Assembly: GCF_027595985.1 (NCBI RefSeq)
Contig: NC_073307.1
Coordinates: 37,204,234-37,268,233, forward strand
From: Sorex araneus
Lineage: Eukaryota > Chordata > Mammalia > Eulipotyphla > Soricidae
Length of the DNA: 64,000 bases
Direction: 5' to 3'
Shown here: positions 44,937 to 56,577 of the stretch, in pieces
Position numbering within the stretch: the stretch's first letter is position 1
How the letters are laid out: each line of letters starts with the position of its first letter
The notes under the pieces: generated by a model
Seen by the model: only the letters and a program-made list of their open reading frames with translations
Database searches by the model: none
Told to the model about the DNA's origin: nothing
Program-made: the position numbers and the translations under genes

Positions 44937-46648
44937 TGTGCTATTATAAAAGCAAAAACAAACAAACAAAAATAACCCCTGCCCTCAAACAACAACAACA
45001 ACAAAACCCAAGTTTCTTTCCAGCTCATTTAATATCAGACATTTTGTTAAATGGAAAAGTGAAAATTTCAGTATTCACTGAATATTTTTTCTCCACACAC
45101 CGGAAAAAGATGGCTACAGTTTTTTTTCCATCTGCAGCTCCTCATCAAAACTGAAATGGATCTTTTCTATGCTCTCGTTTCCCATTGTTCCTGTTATGAC
45201 CTAATGAGTGAAAAGATGCAGATTCAGCCAACAATAAAGGACATTCCGGATACCTGGAACATGCCCTATTGACCGAGTTTCCAGTAGAGTGTGCACACAC
45301 GAGCAGACATGCAACTAGAATGCCTTACACTCTCAGGTGTTACCGCACTGCCTTTAATAAAAAATTAATCTCTTGCCTTTGTCAGTTATAGTTTCTGTAG
45401 GTATGTTGCTCTTGAATCTTCTTTACCTTCCTAAGCAACTAGGTGTAGATCAGATGTGTATAGCTCTGCCTGAAGGAATTAAATGAAATACTGATTCTTC
45501 TCTTCCTAGAAACTCCCTACACTCCAATAAGACCTCTTCAAATGCCTCTTCTTGTGACTTGGGCAGCATAAAGCTTCCCCTCTCCATATCTCACCTCCCC
45601 AGTCTTTTTACATTGAACACATAGCATAATACTTTTAAGGTATGTATATTTGTAACGCATAATACCTGAGACTGTTAGGTATAAAGACTAGCAAAGCACA
45701 GGCATGTCTGGCCTGCCTGTGTTGAGGGAATCAAGTACTAAGGTGCTCTATCATCTATTATGGATGCCTTCACTGCAACAGAGAAATCTTACTCAACTAC
45801 AGAAAAAAATAGGAAGCACCTTAACATTCTCTTTTCAGCTACTTAGCCCATTACTCCAGATTCTTCTATTCATTATTAGATGTCTATCCTTTTTTCCCAA
45901 AAGGCCGGGAAGAAGCGTGTTTTCAAGAGCAAGAAGGGTCAGAATTTGAGAGACAGAGAGATGTCAGTTGGTAGTTGTTTCCCATCATTTTAAGAACTCA
46001 GTTGCACTCAAATTCAACTGTTCTCAGCAATAAAGTAAAAGAGCAATGTTGAGAGAGCAGGAATAATCCCATCAACATCCTATGATGCTGAGTAAGGCAC
46101 TCACAGTTATTTATACCTCTGTGTAGATTTCTAGGAATTCAAATCTACCATATCTAGTGGGCCCTTGAGCAAGATTGATTCAAGCTACGTAAGTCCACTT
46201 AATTTTGTATTTTAATGTCGATTTTTCTTTATATTTTCTTCTTCTATTGGGAACAGTAAGGATAAGAACTTGATGATTTACTTATTATATTTTAAAAAAT
46301 ATTTTATTTCCTCTAGCTTACTTTAAGAATAAAGTACATATTATTAATAGATTATAGGTAAACAGTCCACATTATGGGTATGATAATCTGGATAAAGTTG
46401 CTGATGTCAATAGTAAGTCATTAGTTAAGTTTGGGGAGGACTAAGTTATTTGGGATTTTCAACTGCTTGGAAAGTCAGTGCCTCTAAGTCTAAAAGTTCA
46501 AGGGTGAAATTTTTGTGTATTGTCATATTACACTATCAAAGAAAAGATTGATTTGGTCTTGACTTTCTCCCAGTGAGCAACATTTCTATGCTTTCTTACA
46601 CTGTTTGATGAACTCATCACTCTCCTCAGAGCAGCAGAGACTGTGTAC

Positions 46649-46774
46649 CTGTATGCACCCCAGGTAGCCATGCTGGGAGGCTACATGGACTGCGCTGTTG
46701 CCATCTTGGTCCACTTCATCCAATGAGATGCCCTGCTCTTGCATAAATTGAAGAAGCCACAGCAGAATCTTTTC
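46649..46774 (-). CDS. SNCAIP: Synphilin-1 exon 6 (ankyrin-like repeats 3-4)
   Basis: Forty-two complete codons, phase 0 at both ends, from a ttttttttag acceptor to CATACAG|gtacac. It opens EKILLWLLQFMQEQGISLDE and ends VASQHGYLGCIQ, identical to human as far as I remember. EKILLWLLQFM completes the third ankyrin-like repeat; DQDGNSAVHVASQHGYLGCI is a textbook fourth repeat (TALHxAA-type helix written AVHVAS, then HGYLGCIQ). The repeat continues as TLVEYGAN in exon 7. Confidence 0.97.
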
Positions 46775-47043
46775 CTAAAAAAAAAGGTAATTATTAGAAT
46801 GAATGCATATCACAAAGAAAAATCTAAAGGCAGAAGAAAAGCCCAACAGGTGAATCTAAGTTAAAACCAAGTTTATACTTCTGTAGAGAATTTTAAGAGC
46901 AGGGACTTGTCACAGAAATGTTTTAGTGCTACCTATTTTCCATTTGAGAAAAATGACTTTCAGAAAGTATGTGATTATCTAAAAGCTATTCAGCTAGACT
47001 GAAAGAAATTTGTCCAAGGTTATAAGTAGAACTAGAATCCAGG

Positions 47044-47212
47044 GGACGGAGCCATAGTAGAGTGGGTAAGGCATTTGCCTTGCAAATGGGGTTCAATTCC
47101 TGGCATCCCATATGGTCCCCTAAGTACAACTGGAATAATTCCTGAGTGCAGAACCAGGAGTAACCCCTGAGCATGGCCAGATGTGACCCCCCAAAAAGCC
47201 AAAAATCAAAAA
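47044..47212 (+). repeat. Shrew tRNA-derived SINE with target-site duplication
   Basis: Good match to the family: 'gacggagccatagtagagtg', 'gcatttgccttgcaaatggg', B box 'ggggttcaattcctggcatc', 'taattcctgagtgcagaacc', 'gatgtgaccccccaaaaagc'. A perfect 16-bp direct repeat, agaactagaatccagg, lies at 47028-47043 and 47213-47228. Relative to other copies a few bases of the head before the B box are missing. Confidence 0.95.
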
Positions 47213-50200
47213 AGAACTAGAATCCAGGTTTTATGATTCTGAGTCAATGCTTTTGCTATTTGCATATTTGGTACAGGCTTTAAGAATATTATTACAAGAT
47301 CCTAGACCACCAAGTTAAAATAGTTCCTCTTTTTAATTTTAAAATATTTAATCATATTTCTTAATCCCCTATCTCCTACAATCAACAGACTTACTCAGAG
47401 AGGCAATTCCTTAAGCAGCCAAGTATATAGCAAAATCAGAACCTGATATTCTAGGTTCTGAAAATCTAGAATCTAAAATTCACGTTTTGTTTATTTTTTT
47501 CTTCTCTTGCCTCCTTAGTAAAGATAAAACATATGGATATGCCATATGTAAGTGAAACATAATGTGCTCTGATCAGAAAGTGATTTTTCTGACCAAATGT
47601 TGACAGTATTTCAAAGATAAAACTTTCCATTCTTTCGTGATAAAAGGAAGACACCCAAAACTCTTTAAAAAAAATACTCTTTAAAAAATACTAGTCAATG
47701 GGTTTTGTTGCAGTCTATCTGCATTTTAACCACTGAGATTTTGGTATTTTCATGTTATGTTTGGCCTCAGGAACAATCAGAGGGATGAAAGTTAACTGTT
47801 TTAAAATAGAAGAATTAAACATAATGTTAAAAAAATATGAGAGTGGTAAAAAAAAACAGCATGAAGCTTAGTGGTGGAATTTGACATTTAAGAGGATGAG
47901 CAAGCATCTGAAAGAGCCATGAACTTCTTCTTAGCCTTTAAAAGGATTTTTTTATATGTGTGTCCAGTTATTTGCTCAGACTGGTCATGAACTTTAAGAC
48001 TTTTCTGGATTAAATTTGCCTTCACCTTCTGAACATGCCAATGAATCTGTGAGAGGAATGTTGGATAAGACAGCTAACTGCTTTCATGTTTCAACCATTC
48101 TGGGAGAATAGGGGCACCACTTATGAAGGAATCTGTGACATCAGAGAAGGCTGAGCCAGTGCACCAAGCTTTCCCCACATGGGAGAGTAGGCAGTGAGAC
48201 AGTCAGAAGAAAGGAAACAAGTGCAATCTATGGGTGCAACAGATCAAGAACGCTCTCGGGGAAAGCAGGGTGTTTACTACAAAGGCACATAGGCCTTGTA
48301 GAAAATAAACCTCTCCACATCCTCCCAAGAATGAAATGGAGCAGAGGCTGAGGCCAGAGCTGGTGACTAAACTTTGGATGAGGAGATGATGTGTTTACTT
48401 CCCTCTTTTCGAGGCAAACTCAGAGAAAACTGGAACTGACGCTGGATCAGAGCATATAATGTTTCACCTACACCTGGTATATCCATTTATCTTTCCTAAG
48501 TAGATAGGAGGGGGGAAGTGAACAAACACTAGATTATAGGTTCTCCCAGACCTAAAAATAGAATGTTATTTGGTAGGACTAAAGAAACAGGTCTTGGAAA
48601 GCTCAAATATTTTTTCTCCATATAAGTTAATGGTAGCATAATTTTCAAACGGTGAAAGAGAAAACATATCCAAATCATATCAGATAGTAACATTCTATTT
48701 TCAGACAGCAGAAGGAACTTGTACTTTTTATTAGAGATTACACCAAGTAGTCTTAGCTCCTTAAAAGACAAGGATGAGTAAATATATGCCAAGATAAAGG
48801 ACAGAAACCACTGGCTTGAAAGTTGATGACTGAGATATGGAAACTCAAGAGGGCAGGTGTCTCTGATTCTACTGGTGACAAGGATGACCCCGCCACCTCC
48901 ACTGGGTCATTCTTAAAATTGTGGACATTTGACTTGCCCCATGATATTAAATCATGAAACTGAATAATGAAAGATTTTAGAGAATCATCTCACACAGAAC
49001 TCATTTCACAACCAAAGAACAGAACAAGATAATGGTGTATTCTCTAGTATACTCCATAATATATTCTCTGAAAATAGCTTCTTTCTTTAGCAAGTAAAGT
49101 TCAAAGAAGTTTAAGAAATTTAGAAGTTTCTTCTGTACCTTCTTGTCGTCATATTTTCATGTTTGGCCATGTAAATTAACTAAATATTATGGTGCTTTCA
49201 TCTATTGCATGAAAACAGAAAATACCCTTTGCAGTAAAATGTAATGTTCTGACTTTTAGTCATGGGTTTGAAGGAGTTGGACTACTGCCTTTCATAAAGT
49301 TAGGAAGATTCTCCTTGTTATAAGCTGTGGAATAATCTGGAAGAATGGACTTTGCAAGACCTTCATGATCAGGGAGAACGAGATAAAATCTATAAGGAAG
49401 CAATGACCTTAGTTTGTAGTGGATCTTCAAGTTAAGTTCAACCCATCTCACTGCAATCACCTGACATCTCACTGTGGCTTCTTTCATCCTCAGAATTAAA
49501 GCTCTTAACCCATTTAATAGTCAAGGACTAACATGAAAGAAGGACCTTCATTCTCCTGTCTAGACTAAGACAGGAGTTTGCTTAGTGCCTCAAATTCAGT
49601 TTTAGTTTGTGGTCATCTGCCCAGCAAGATACTATATGGAAACAAAAGTTTGATCTATGCTATCATGCAGAGCAGCAATTCCCCAAAGGACTGGCTGTCT
49701 ATCCACCCGGTCTAACAAGAAACATTTGCAATTTCTGAGATGGATACAGAGAGCAAGAATCCTCTGATTTGAGGAATAAAAAACTAACATCCACTGTCAG
49801 AAGAATGCTGCTTTCTGCTCTGATTCTGGAAGATACCCAGAAATTGATCACCTACAATTTAAATAGTGACTTACTTGACAAATCAATCTAGGAGGGAATA
49901 TGAATCACAGCTATTTTATCCATTGGAGAAGCTGTTCATAAATGCTTTATATGTGAATTAGCATAGCATATATGTGCAGTGGTGTCAAACTACTCTTTCA
50001 GCTCTTAGATAATCTCCATTTCCCCCCACTATGTGTGTGGGGGGGGAAGAGAGAGGGAGAAAGAGATATTGATGCAACAACGTAACTTCCCATAAGTACT
50101 GCTGTCAGAGAATAACCAATCCGGTTGTGTGGTCAGAAAAGCACTGACAGATCTCTGCTTTCATTTCATCTGTCCGCCTACACAACCATCCATCCATTCA

Positions 50201-50399
50201 GTTGCTATCTATTGAATGAAAACCGTATGTACTAATGCTTTATTCTGAAAATAAATATGCTTTCGTGGAAATATTACTATTATATTACTTATTAATATTA
50301 GTATGGCTGGAAATTATAGCCAAGGCCCCACACATATAAGAAGGTGTTCTACCACTAAACTTTATCCCCAGTTCGTCTTTAATTTTTTTGTTTTGTTTT

Positions 50400-50560
50400 T
50401 TGTTTAGGGGCCACACCAAGTGATGCTCAGGACTAACTATTAGCTCTGGGTGCAGGGGTGACTCCTGGCGGGCTTGAGGGATCATGCTGCAGATCAAACC
50501 CTAAGTGGTTGCATATAAGGCAAGCACTCTACCTACGATCCTATAGTTCTGCCACTACCC
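50400..50560 (-). repeat. Shrew tRNA-derived SINE, minus strand
   Basis: Plus reading: 'gtttaggggccacaccaagt', 'gtgactcctggcgggcttga', 'gatcaaaccctaagtggttg', 'gcaagcactctacctacgat'. A short upstream piece at about 50310-50372 ('gttctaccactaaactttat') may be a second, older tRNA-derived head. Confidence 0.78.
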
Positions 50561-51119
50561 CCACCCCAAGCTCTCTTTTAACATTGCATTTTGTGTGTTC
50601 CTAAAGGCAACAGTTTGCTTAAACAGGCAATTAATACACATAATTTATGAGATCCTCTGGACAATGTCCAATAGAAAATGTAATCAAAAAGTAAACCTCA
50701 GGCTTATTATTGTCATCAATAAAATCTCCACAGTCAGAAGTTCTGACGGAGGTATCTCTGTCTGTGAACACAGATCATCGGGTCAAGTGTGCCATCAATG
50801 ACAGGATTCATTTGGTATTCTGAGATGCCAAAACTTAAGAATCAAAAACTCTGATATTACCATTTACTCTAAAATACATGAAGAATTCATCGATAGGAAA
50901 ATGGGTATGTGTGGGAAGGGGTGGGGGGGAGAGTGAAGTTTATGTAAGAATTGAATAAATAGGTTAAGGCCTAAATAATCCTCTGACAAGTTTCTCTTTT
51001 ATGTTACCTATGGTGAAATAAATTAAATAATATTGAGAGTAATAAAATAATGCATTGGAAGATATACAAAGATCAAAATAGCCAGCAGTTGTCCAGTGTC
51101 CGGTAAAATTGGCGCTATG

Positions 51120-51276
51120 CATGTACAGCCTGGTGGTGCTGGGGGCTGTACCCAGCTCTGTGCTCGTGGGGTTCACTCCTAATAGTGGTCAGGGACCCCA
51201 GGGTGCTGGGCACTAAACTCAGGCCTCTGACATGCAAAGCATGTGCTCAGTTTATCAAGTTATCTCTCCGGTTGAG
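51120..51276 (-). repeat. Shrew tRNA-derived SINE, minus strand
   Basis: Reversed head 'tcaagttatctctccggttg', B-box region 'ctaaactcaggcctctgaca' and reversed body 'gtacccagctctgtgctcgt'. Diverged copy. Confidence 0.75.
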
Positions 51277-51302
51277 TCCTAATGTCTCTATTATTCATTT
51301 AC

Positions 51303-51418
51303 TTGTGGGGGACTTGGGCCCACACCCAGTAGGGCTCAGTAATCATTCCTGGTGGGCCTGGGAAACCTGGTTTCGCAGCATGCAAGGAAAACACTTGCTG
51401 TACTATCACTCAGGTCCC
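51303..51418 (-). repeat. Shrew tRNA-derived SINE, partial, minus strand
   Basis: Plus-strand reading ends 'gctgtactatcactcaggtc' (reversed tRNA head) and contains 'atcattcctggtgggcctgg'. It is shortened internally and close to the neighbouring copy at 51120-51276. Confidence 0.72.
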
Positions 51419-52105
51419 TATTTTCTCCATTTTAAAGATGAAGAAATTAAGATCCAGAGGAATCTTTTCTTACTTTTCTAAAAAGTAAATGACTCTAAGG
51501 CCACTGAGTTGGTAAGTGGTGGGGCTCGATTTTAAACCCAGAGTTGGTGTTGACACAAAACTTATGAGTCAAGACAAAAAAAAAATAATAATAACACTAT
51601 TGTGATCCTGAATATCCTTAGGCACTCAGGTCCCGGCATTCAGCTCTGGAAAGAACACATTCCCTCTGGCTCCCTGAGGCCATAGAAACCTCCAAGGTCT
51701 GTATCCATCCAAAGGCTGGTAGAGCTGGGTTTCAGGTATTCTTTTTCCAAAGTGCAATCCATCCTTAAACAGTAGATGAAGACTCAAGCGTATTCAAGGT
51801 TTTTCTCTTTTGTTCTCATCTGCAATTGCCTCACTTTCAGTGTTGTTTACTTATTTCCACCCCAGGATGGTGAAACAACAGTCAACGGAATATTTTCCCT
51901 TCTGAAAGTAAACTGTGGAAAAACAAGAATATAATCCTGTGGAACCATTGCCCTCATCAGCATGCCTAGGCCTGTTCAAGACCATCCATAGAAAGTGCTG
52001 AGTCTTTCTTTAAAAAAAAAAAAAAAAAACTTCCCTGGTCTTTTATTTTTTTCTTTCTATTTTCCCCTATGACCTGTCTCAGGACAAACTTTAAAATGGC
52101 AAACA

Positions 52106-52368
52106 AATGTCTGGGAAATAGTATAGTGGTCAGGGTACACGACTAACATGCCCCTGACCTAGATTGATCCCTGGCACTATAAGGTCCTCTAGGCATTATG
52201 GGGTGCATCCCTGGGGACCTCCAAGCACCAGCAGGATGGCTCAAGTAATCTGCAGCACTGCTAGGCCTGAGAAGCACTGCATTCTCGGGCCCTTGCATTG
52301 AACCATGGGCCTGGTTAACCAAGCATCACTGGGATTGGGCCCAGGCCCCCAAGGTCCCCCACAAAATA
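52106..52368 (+). repeat. Shrew tRNA-derived SINE, long-bodied variant
   Basis: Head 'tgggaaatagtatagtggtc', B box 'gacctagattgatccctggc', followed by a body about 90 bases longer than the usual copy ('gatggctcaagtaatctgca'...) before a 'gggcccaggcccccaaggtc' end. Either an older long subfamily or a SINE with an inserted segment. Confidence 0.7.
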
Positions 52369-53993
52369 GCAAACAAACACAGTATAGGCAAAGATGCTCT
52401 TGGTACATGTTCAATCTATGGGGAGGTGGTTTTTGTAGTAGAGCTCTTGACCAAAAAGCAGAAAAGGATTAAGAAACACAATGATCCTGGGTTTGAGGCT
52501 GACCATATCACAGAAGCCGCTAGGCCAGTGAGTAACACAAACCAGGATGAAGGTCCCAGGCAGCAGAGGGCTTTGGTCTGCAACAGACCATCAGAACCTT
52601 CCTGCTCCAAAGAAACAGCCCAAATCACACAGGGGCGGGGAGCTTTGAACCCAGACAGTTCGGCTTCAACCTTTCCTTAGCATCATTGTTTCCCTGGCAC
52701 AACTGAGCAAGACCATCAAAAGAAACCCTCTCCTCATTCCCAGAGTCTCCCCAAAGCAAACCTCCCTTATGGTCCCTGGGACTGTTTCTCTGCATGATCA
52801 GACAAGGAAATAATTGCCCCCTCTGAGACTTCATATGTCAAGATGTGAAAAATCAATTCCCATCACCCTGTGGTACCTGAGTCTTTAACAGCCATTTTTA
52901 CAAGAAAAAGGACAGAAATCAGGAGTCAAAAGGCACCCCCTTATTGAGGCATCTCTATGGGGCCAGAGGGCAACTAAAATAAACCATGAGAGGAATTTTC
53001 CTCCCCACTATCCTTTCCAGGAGTATTTATTGAAGAAACAAAACCAGAACACACTCAAGTGTCTGCCTGATGGAGAGGAACTTGCATGTGCTGAATCCAT
53101 TAGAGAACTGTTCAATAACAGCGTTCCTTGTGAAAATATTAGCTTTGTCCCGGTTCCAAGTTCAGCATCTCCACAGGTTATCTGTTACATAAATGGCCAT
53201 GGTGGACACAGGGTGCCTGGACAGAAACCGCTGCTCTAATGGATTTCGGCATTTTCCACTTGGGTAGGAATGTTCTCCTAAGGGCACCGTTGGATAGCCC
53301 AGCTCAGAGCTGGACTTGAGGCCACTTAAAATGCTTATCAACTAGAATAATAACCTGGAGACTGATACTAACATGAAGCAAACGCTTGACACACAGCTCT
53401 TCAAAGAGGTCACTCATTTCCATATTTTCCTTGAGTCCAGCCAAGAAAGCCCATACTAGCACCCAACCAGTCCCGGAAAGGGCACCCTCTTTGTTCCGGT
53501 CTATTGAGTTTCAAAATGATGAGAACCCACTGGGAATTCTGAATAAAGAAACAGGCATAGATAAGCAGCCTTTCCCAAGGCAAAGAACACCGGCCACCCA
53601 ATCATTAACCCATGAGTCTCAGCACAGCCCTTCGATCCTTTTCTCCAAGGCTTTGGAGTATTCGATCCAAATGGCTAGTAGTGTTTCCACTGACAGCTCA
53701 AATCCCTCATTAGGTTTTCCATAGCAAACAAAATCAGGAATAAGAAACACAGATTCACATAATTGGAGAATAAGTAAATTTCTACTTTATACTGAATCTG
53801 ATTTCTGTGGTGACCAAATTCTTACTGTCATTTGAAAATTCTATTTTTTCTTTTGGCAAAAGAAGCAGGGAAAAAAGGGTGGGGTGGGGTGGGGAGAAGC
53901 CAAATATCAAATGCTTATTAACTATTACAGTTTTTTCAAGGATACCATCACTGGGGTTCGGTCATACAAAACACACACAAAAATTAATTAGTT

Positions 53994-54163
53994 TGGGACT
54001 GGAGCAATAGCACAGTAGGTAGCACATTTGCCTTGCACGCAGCTGACCTGGGTTCGATTTCTAGCATCCCATATGGTTCCCCGAGCACTGCCAGGAGTAA
54101 TTCCTGAGTGCATGAGCCAGGAGTAACCCCTATGCATCGCCGGGTGTAACCCAAAAAGCCAAA
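53994..54163 (+). repeat. Shrew tRNA-derived SINE, young copy with target-site duplication
   Basis: Near-consensus copy: 'gactggagcaatagcacagt', B box 'gacctgggttcgatttctag', 'catcccatatggttccccga', 'ccaggagtaattcctgagtg', 'gccgggtgtaacccaaaaag' and an A-rich tail. A direct repeat, aaaaattaattagtt, flanks it at 53979-53993 and about 54164-54178. Target-site duplication plus A-tail indicates L1-mediated insertion. Confidence 0.95.
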
Positions 54164-54187
54164 AAAAATTAATTAGTTAAATTTTTA

Positions 54188-54375
54188 TTGGGGGGCCCTC
54201 CTGGTTATTCTCAGATGCAGTGACACTTTGAGCACTTCAGTGCTGGGGCTTTGGGGGCTGCCTGGCAATGCTCTGCCAATGCTGCCTGCCAATGTTCAAA
54301 TGCCTGCCAATTGAAGCAGGGTCTGCCATGTGCAAGGCAAGCTCCTTAACCCCTGCATTATCTCTCCAGCCCCTG
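54188..54375 (-). repeat. Shrew tRNA-derived SINE, minus strand, older variant
   Basis: Head on plus reads 'gcattatctctccagcccct' at its right end, B-box region 'ccaattgaagcagggtctgc', then 'catgtgcaaggcaagctcct'. The body is rearranged, with a local repetition of 'ctgccaatg'. It lies just downstream of a younger plus-strand SINE. Confidence 0.75.
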
Positions 54376-55139
54376 AAAATGGAGTAATTAATTTAAAGAC
54401 AGGAGCTGTTATAAATTTTAATTGTTATTCCTTCTCTTTCCTTTGTTCTATAGTCGAATTTTTTTCCCTCACCAATTTAAAAGAAGTATCTCAGACAGCT
54501 CATTCATCAATGGCTGTGTGAGATACTCCAAGTGTCAGAATGCATTTCAGGATTAAATTGTACAATGTTTTCTTCAGCTATATCAATGCCTCTGTAAACA
54601 AATTATATGAATCATCTAAACAGATACAGACAAAACAGATCAGGCCCAGAGGTAAGAGGACCCGAGTCAAGCGAAAATCTAGTGTCTGTTCTTACAAGCC
54701 TTAGATCTCGTGTCTCTTAATCCTTGTCTCTATGGGGAATAAAACGACAGAATCTAATAGTTGTTGTAAGTTAGAGGATATATACAAAATCCAAAGGCAT
54801 GCTGCTAGTGCATCTAGGAAACATTACATTTCAATACAGAGAGCAGCTGACCTTGGCACATAAAAAACTTACACTTAAGACAAGTTCTACTAAGGAAAGA
54901 GAGGGATAATATTCTTCAAGTCTACTTGTTTGAATTCAAGATTTTCATGCTTGAGAAAAGTCTATTTGCTTATTGACAATACCATAATTTACTGAGTTGG
55001 AAAAGTTTGTGAAGCCAAAGGGGATATAATTATATGCATAAAAAGTGATTTCCATTGCCACAGAAAAATATATAAAATCTATTTTGAACAGTTATGGCTT
55101 TCTTTTCATTAAGATTATATGGATATTTTATTGTTTTGG

Positions 55140-55755
55140 GATTTTTTTTTTAGTTTTTTAATTAGTGAGTCACCGTGAGGGTACGGTTACAAATTTACCC
55201 ATCTTCATGCTTGTGTTTCCCTCATACAATGATCGAGAACCCATCCCTCCACCAGTGTCCATTCTCCACCACCAATGAACCCAGTATCCCTCCCACCCTC
55301 CAATCCCGTCTTTCCCCCACACACACCCTGCCTCTGTGGCAGGGTATTCCATTTTGTTCTCTCTCTCCTTTTGGGTGTTGTGGTTTGTGATAGGGGTATT
55401 GAGTGGCCATCGTGTTTAGTCTCTAGTCTACTTTCAGTACGCATCTCCCTTCCCGAGTGGGATCTCTAACCACATTTTACTAGGTGTCCCCTTCTCTATC
55501 TGGGCTGCCTTTCTCCCAGCATGTGAGGCCAGCTTCCAAGACATGGAATCAACCTCCTTGTATTATATACTACTCTTGGGTGTTAGTCTCCTACTCTGTT
55601 ATTTTATATTCCAGATGAGTGCAATCTTTCTATGTCTGTCCCGCTCTTTCTGACTCATTTCACTTAGCATGATACTTTCCATGTTGATCCACTTATATGC
55701 AAAGCTCATGACTTCATCTTTTCTAACAGCTGCATAGTATTCCATTGTATAGTGG
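55140..55755 (-). mobile_element. L1 LINE 3' end, 5'-truncated
   Basis: On the plus strand it begins with a T-rich tract (the reversed poly-A tail), followed by the shrew L1 3' UTR block 'gtgagtcaccgtgagggtac', 'cctccaccagtgtccattct' and 'ctctttctgactcatttcac', and stops within the end of ORF2 ('ttccattgtatag'). The same 3' UTR occurs at 10.6, 2.4 and (plus strand) 42.9 kb, which makes the assignment secure. It is a 0.6-kb 5'-truncated insertion. Confidence 0.92.
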
Positions 55756-56044
55756 CGCTCAGATTTTAAAAATACAGTTTACACTCAAAGGGATAATTAG
55801 AGCTGATTGTTTACACCGTCCTCTGGCTGTGATGTGTAAACACCATTTATTCACTGGGATTTCCTGATGGAGAGACTGGTTGTTGGCCTGAGACTAGGAA
55901 TCAGCTAGTGGGCTCATTCATCTTTAACAGAGAGATGTCTCTTTGATCAAACTCCACTATTTTTATTTTTAATTCTTACTTAAAGAAAATTTATTACTTT
56001 TTATTCTTATATCAGCAGGAAGAACTTACTGGAGGAACTACATG

Positions 56045-56046
<2 letters not shown>

Positions 56047-56082
<36 letters not shown>
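56047..56082. repeat. (AC)n microsatellite
   Basis: Uninterrupted AC dinucleotide run of about 18 units in intron 5, probably length-polymorphic. Confidence 0.98.
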
Positions 56083-56084
<2 letters not shown>

Positions 56085-56463
56085 ATGACTTGACAATCTA
56101 CCAAGGGATAACTACTGCAAACATATTGTGACATGGTTTCTCCAAAATTTTCTTACCCATTTCTTCTCCAAAATTCAATATTGGTACCAAATCACAGAAA
56201 TAGTTTTTAATTTAATATTACACAATGAGCATTTTCCTGTGAAATTCCATCAAGTAGATGTAGTGTCATGTTTATCCAATATTTTATCATGGGGTATTTG
56301 GGTCACCATTTTTTAAATTAAAATGCAATGATAAATATCATTGCTTACAAATATCTGAATATTACCTTTGGTAATTTCTTGTTTGAATTTTGATGGACTT
56401 AAATTATTTTTCAAGTTAGACTATAGAGCACATAAAGGGAACATAATTAAAATGTCTTCATAC

Positions 56464-56577
56464 CTGGCCAAAGCAACCGGCGTAATGAATAAGGCTTGGG
56501 AAATCCTTCGAGCAGCTCAATTCTGCAATGGCTTCCGTTTCACTCACCATCCAGCGGACGCACTCCAATTGACCATT
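56464..56577 (-). CDS. SNCAIP: Synphilin-1 exon 5 (ankyrin-like repeats 2-3)
   Basis: Thirty-eight complete codons starting NGQLECVRWMVSETEAIAEL and ending SLIHYAGCFGQ, phase 0 at both ends, with donor CAG|gtatga. The acceptor is weak: AG at 56579-56578 is preceded by ttaaataaacaaatgt, with hardly any pyrimidine tract, yet the protein match and phase leave no doubt. The exon completes the second ankyrin-like repeat (GQLECVRWMV) and starts the third (PSLIHYAGCFG). The penultimate block has Phe where I remember Tyr in human (AGCYGQ). It lies alone between the two longest introns in this half of the gene. Confidence 0.97.

Larger units (their letters stand above)
40063..46648 (-). other. SNCAIP: SNCAIP intron 6
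   Basis: Intron of 6.6 kb. It contains a twin-primed L1 (40925-42958) with a nested poly-A insertion, a SINE at 43318-43490 and a tRNA-headed RTE chimera at 44690-44936. The stretches 43500-44680 and 44940-46640 look like unique AT-rich DNA with no exon I can support. Confidence 0.88.
46775..56463 (-). other. SNCAIP: SNCAIP intron 5
   Basis: Largest intron in this half of the gene, 9.7 kb. It holds a truncated L1 (55140-55755), an (AC)n tract (56047-56082) and SINEs at 47044, 50400, 51120, 51303, 52106, 53994 and 54188. The stretches 47230-50300 and 52400-53980 look like unique AT-rich DNA; I see no exon or named repeat in them. Confidence 0.88.

Noticed and set aside
45704..45949. 81-codon plus ORF in intron 6.
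   Set aside because: No similarity recognised, no splice context, antisense to SNCAIP; chance length.
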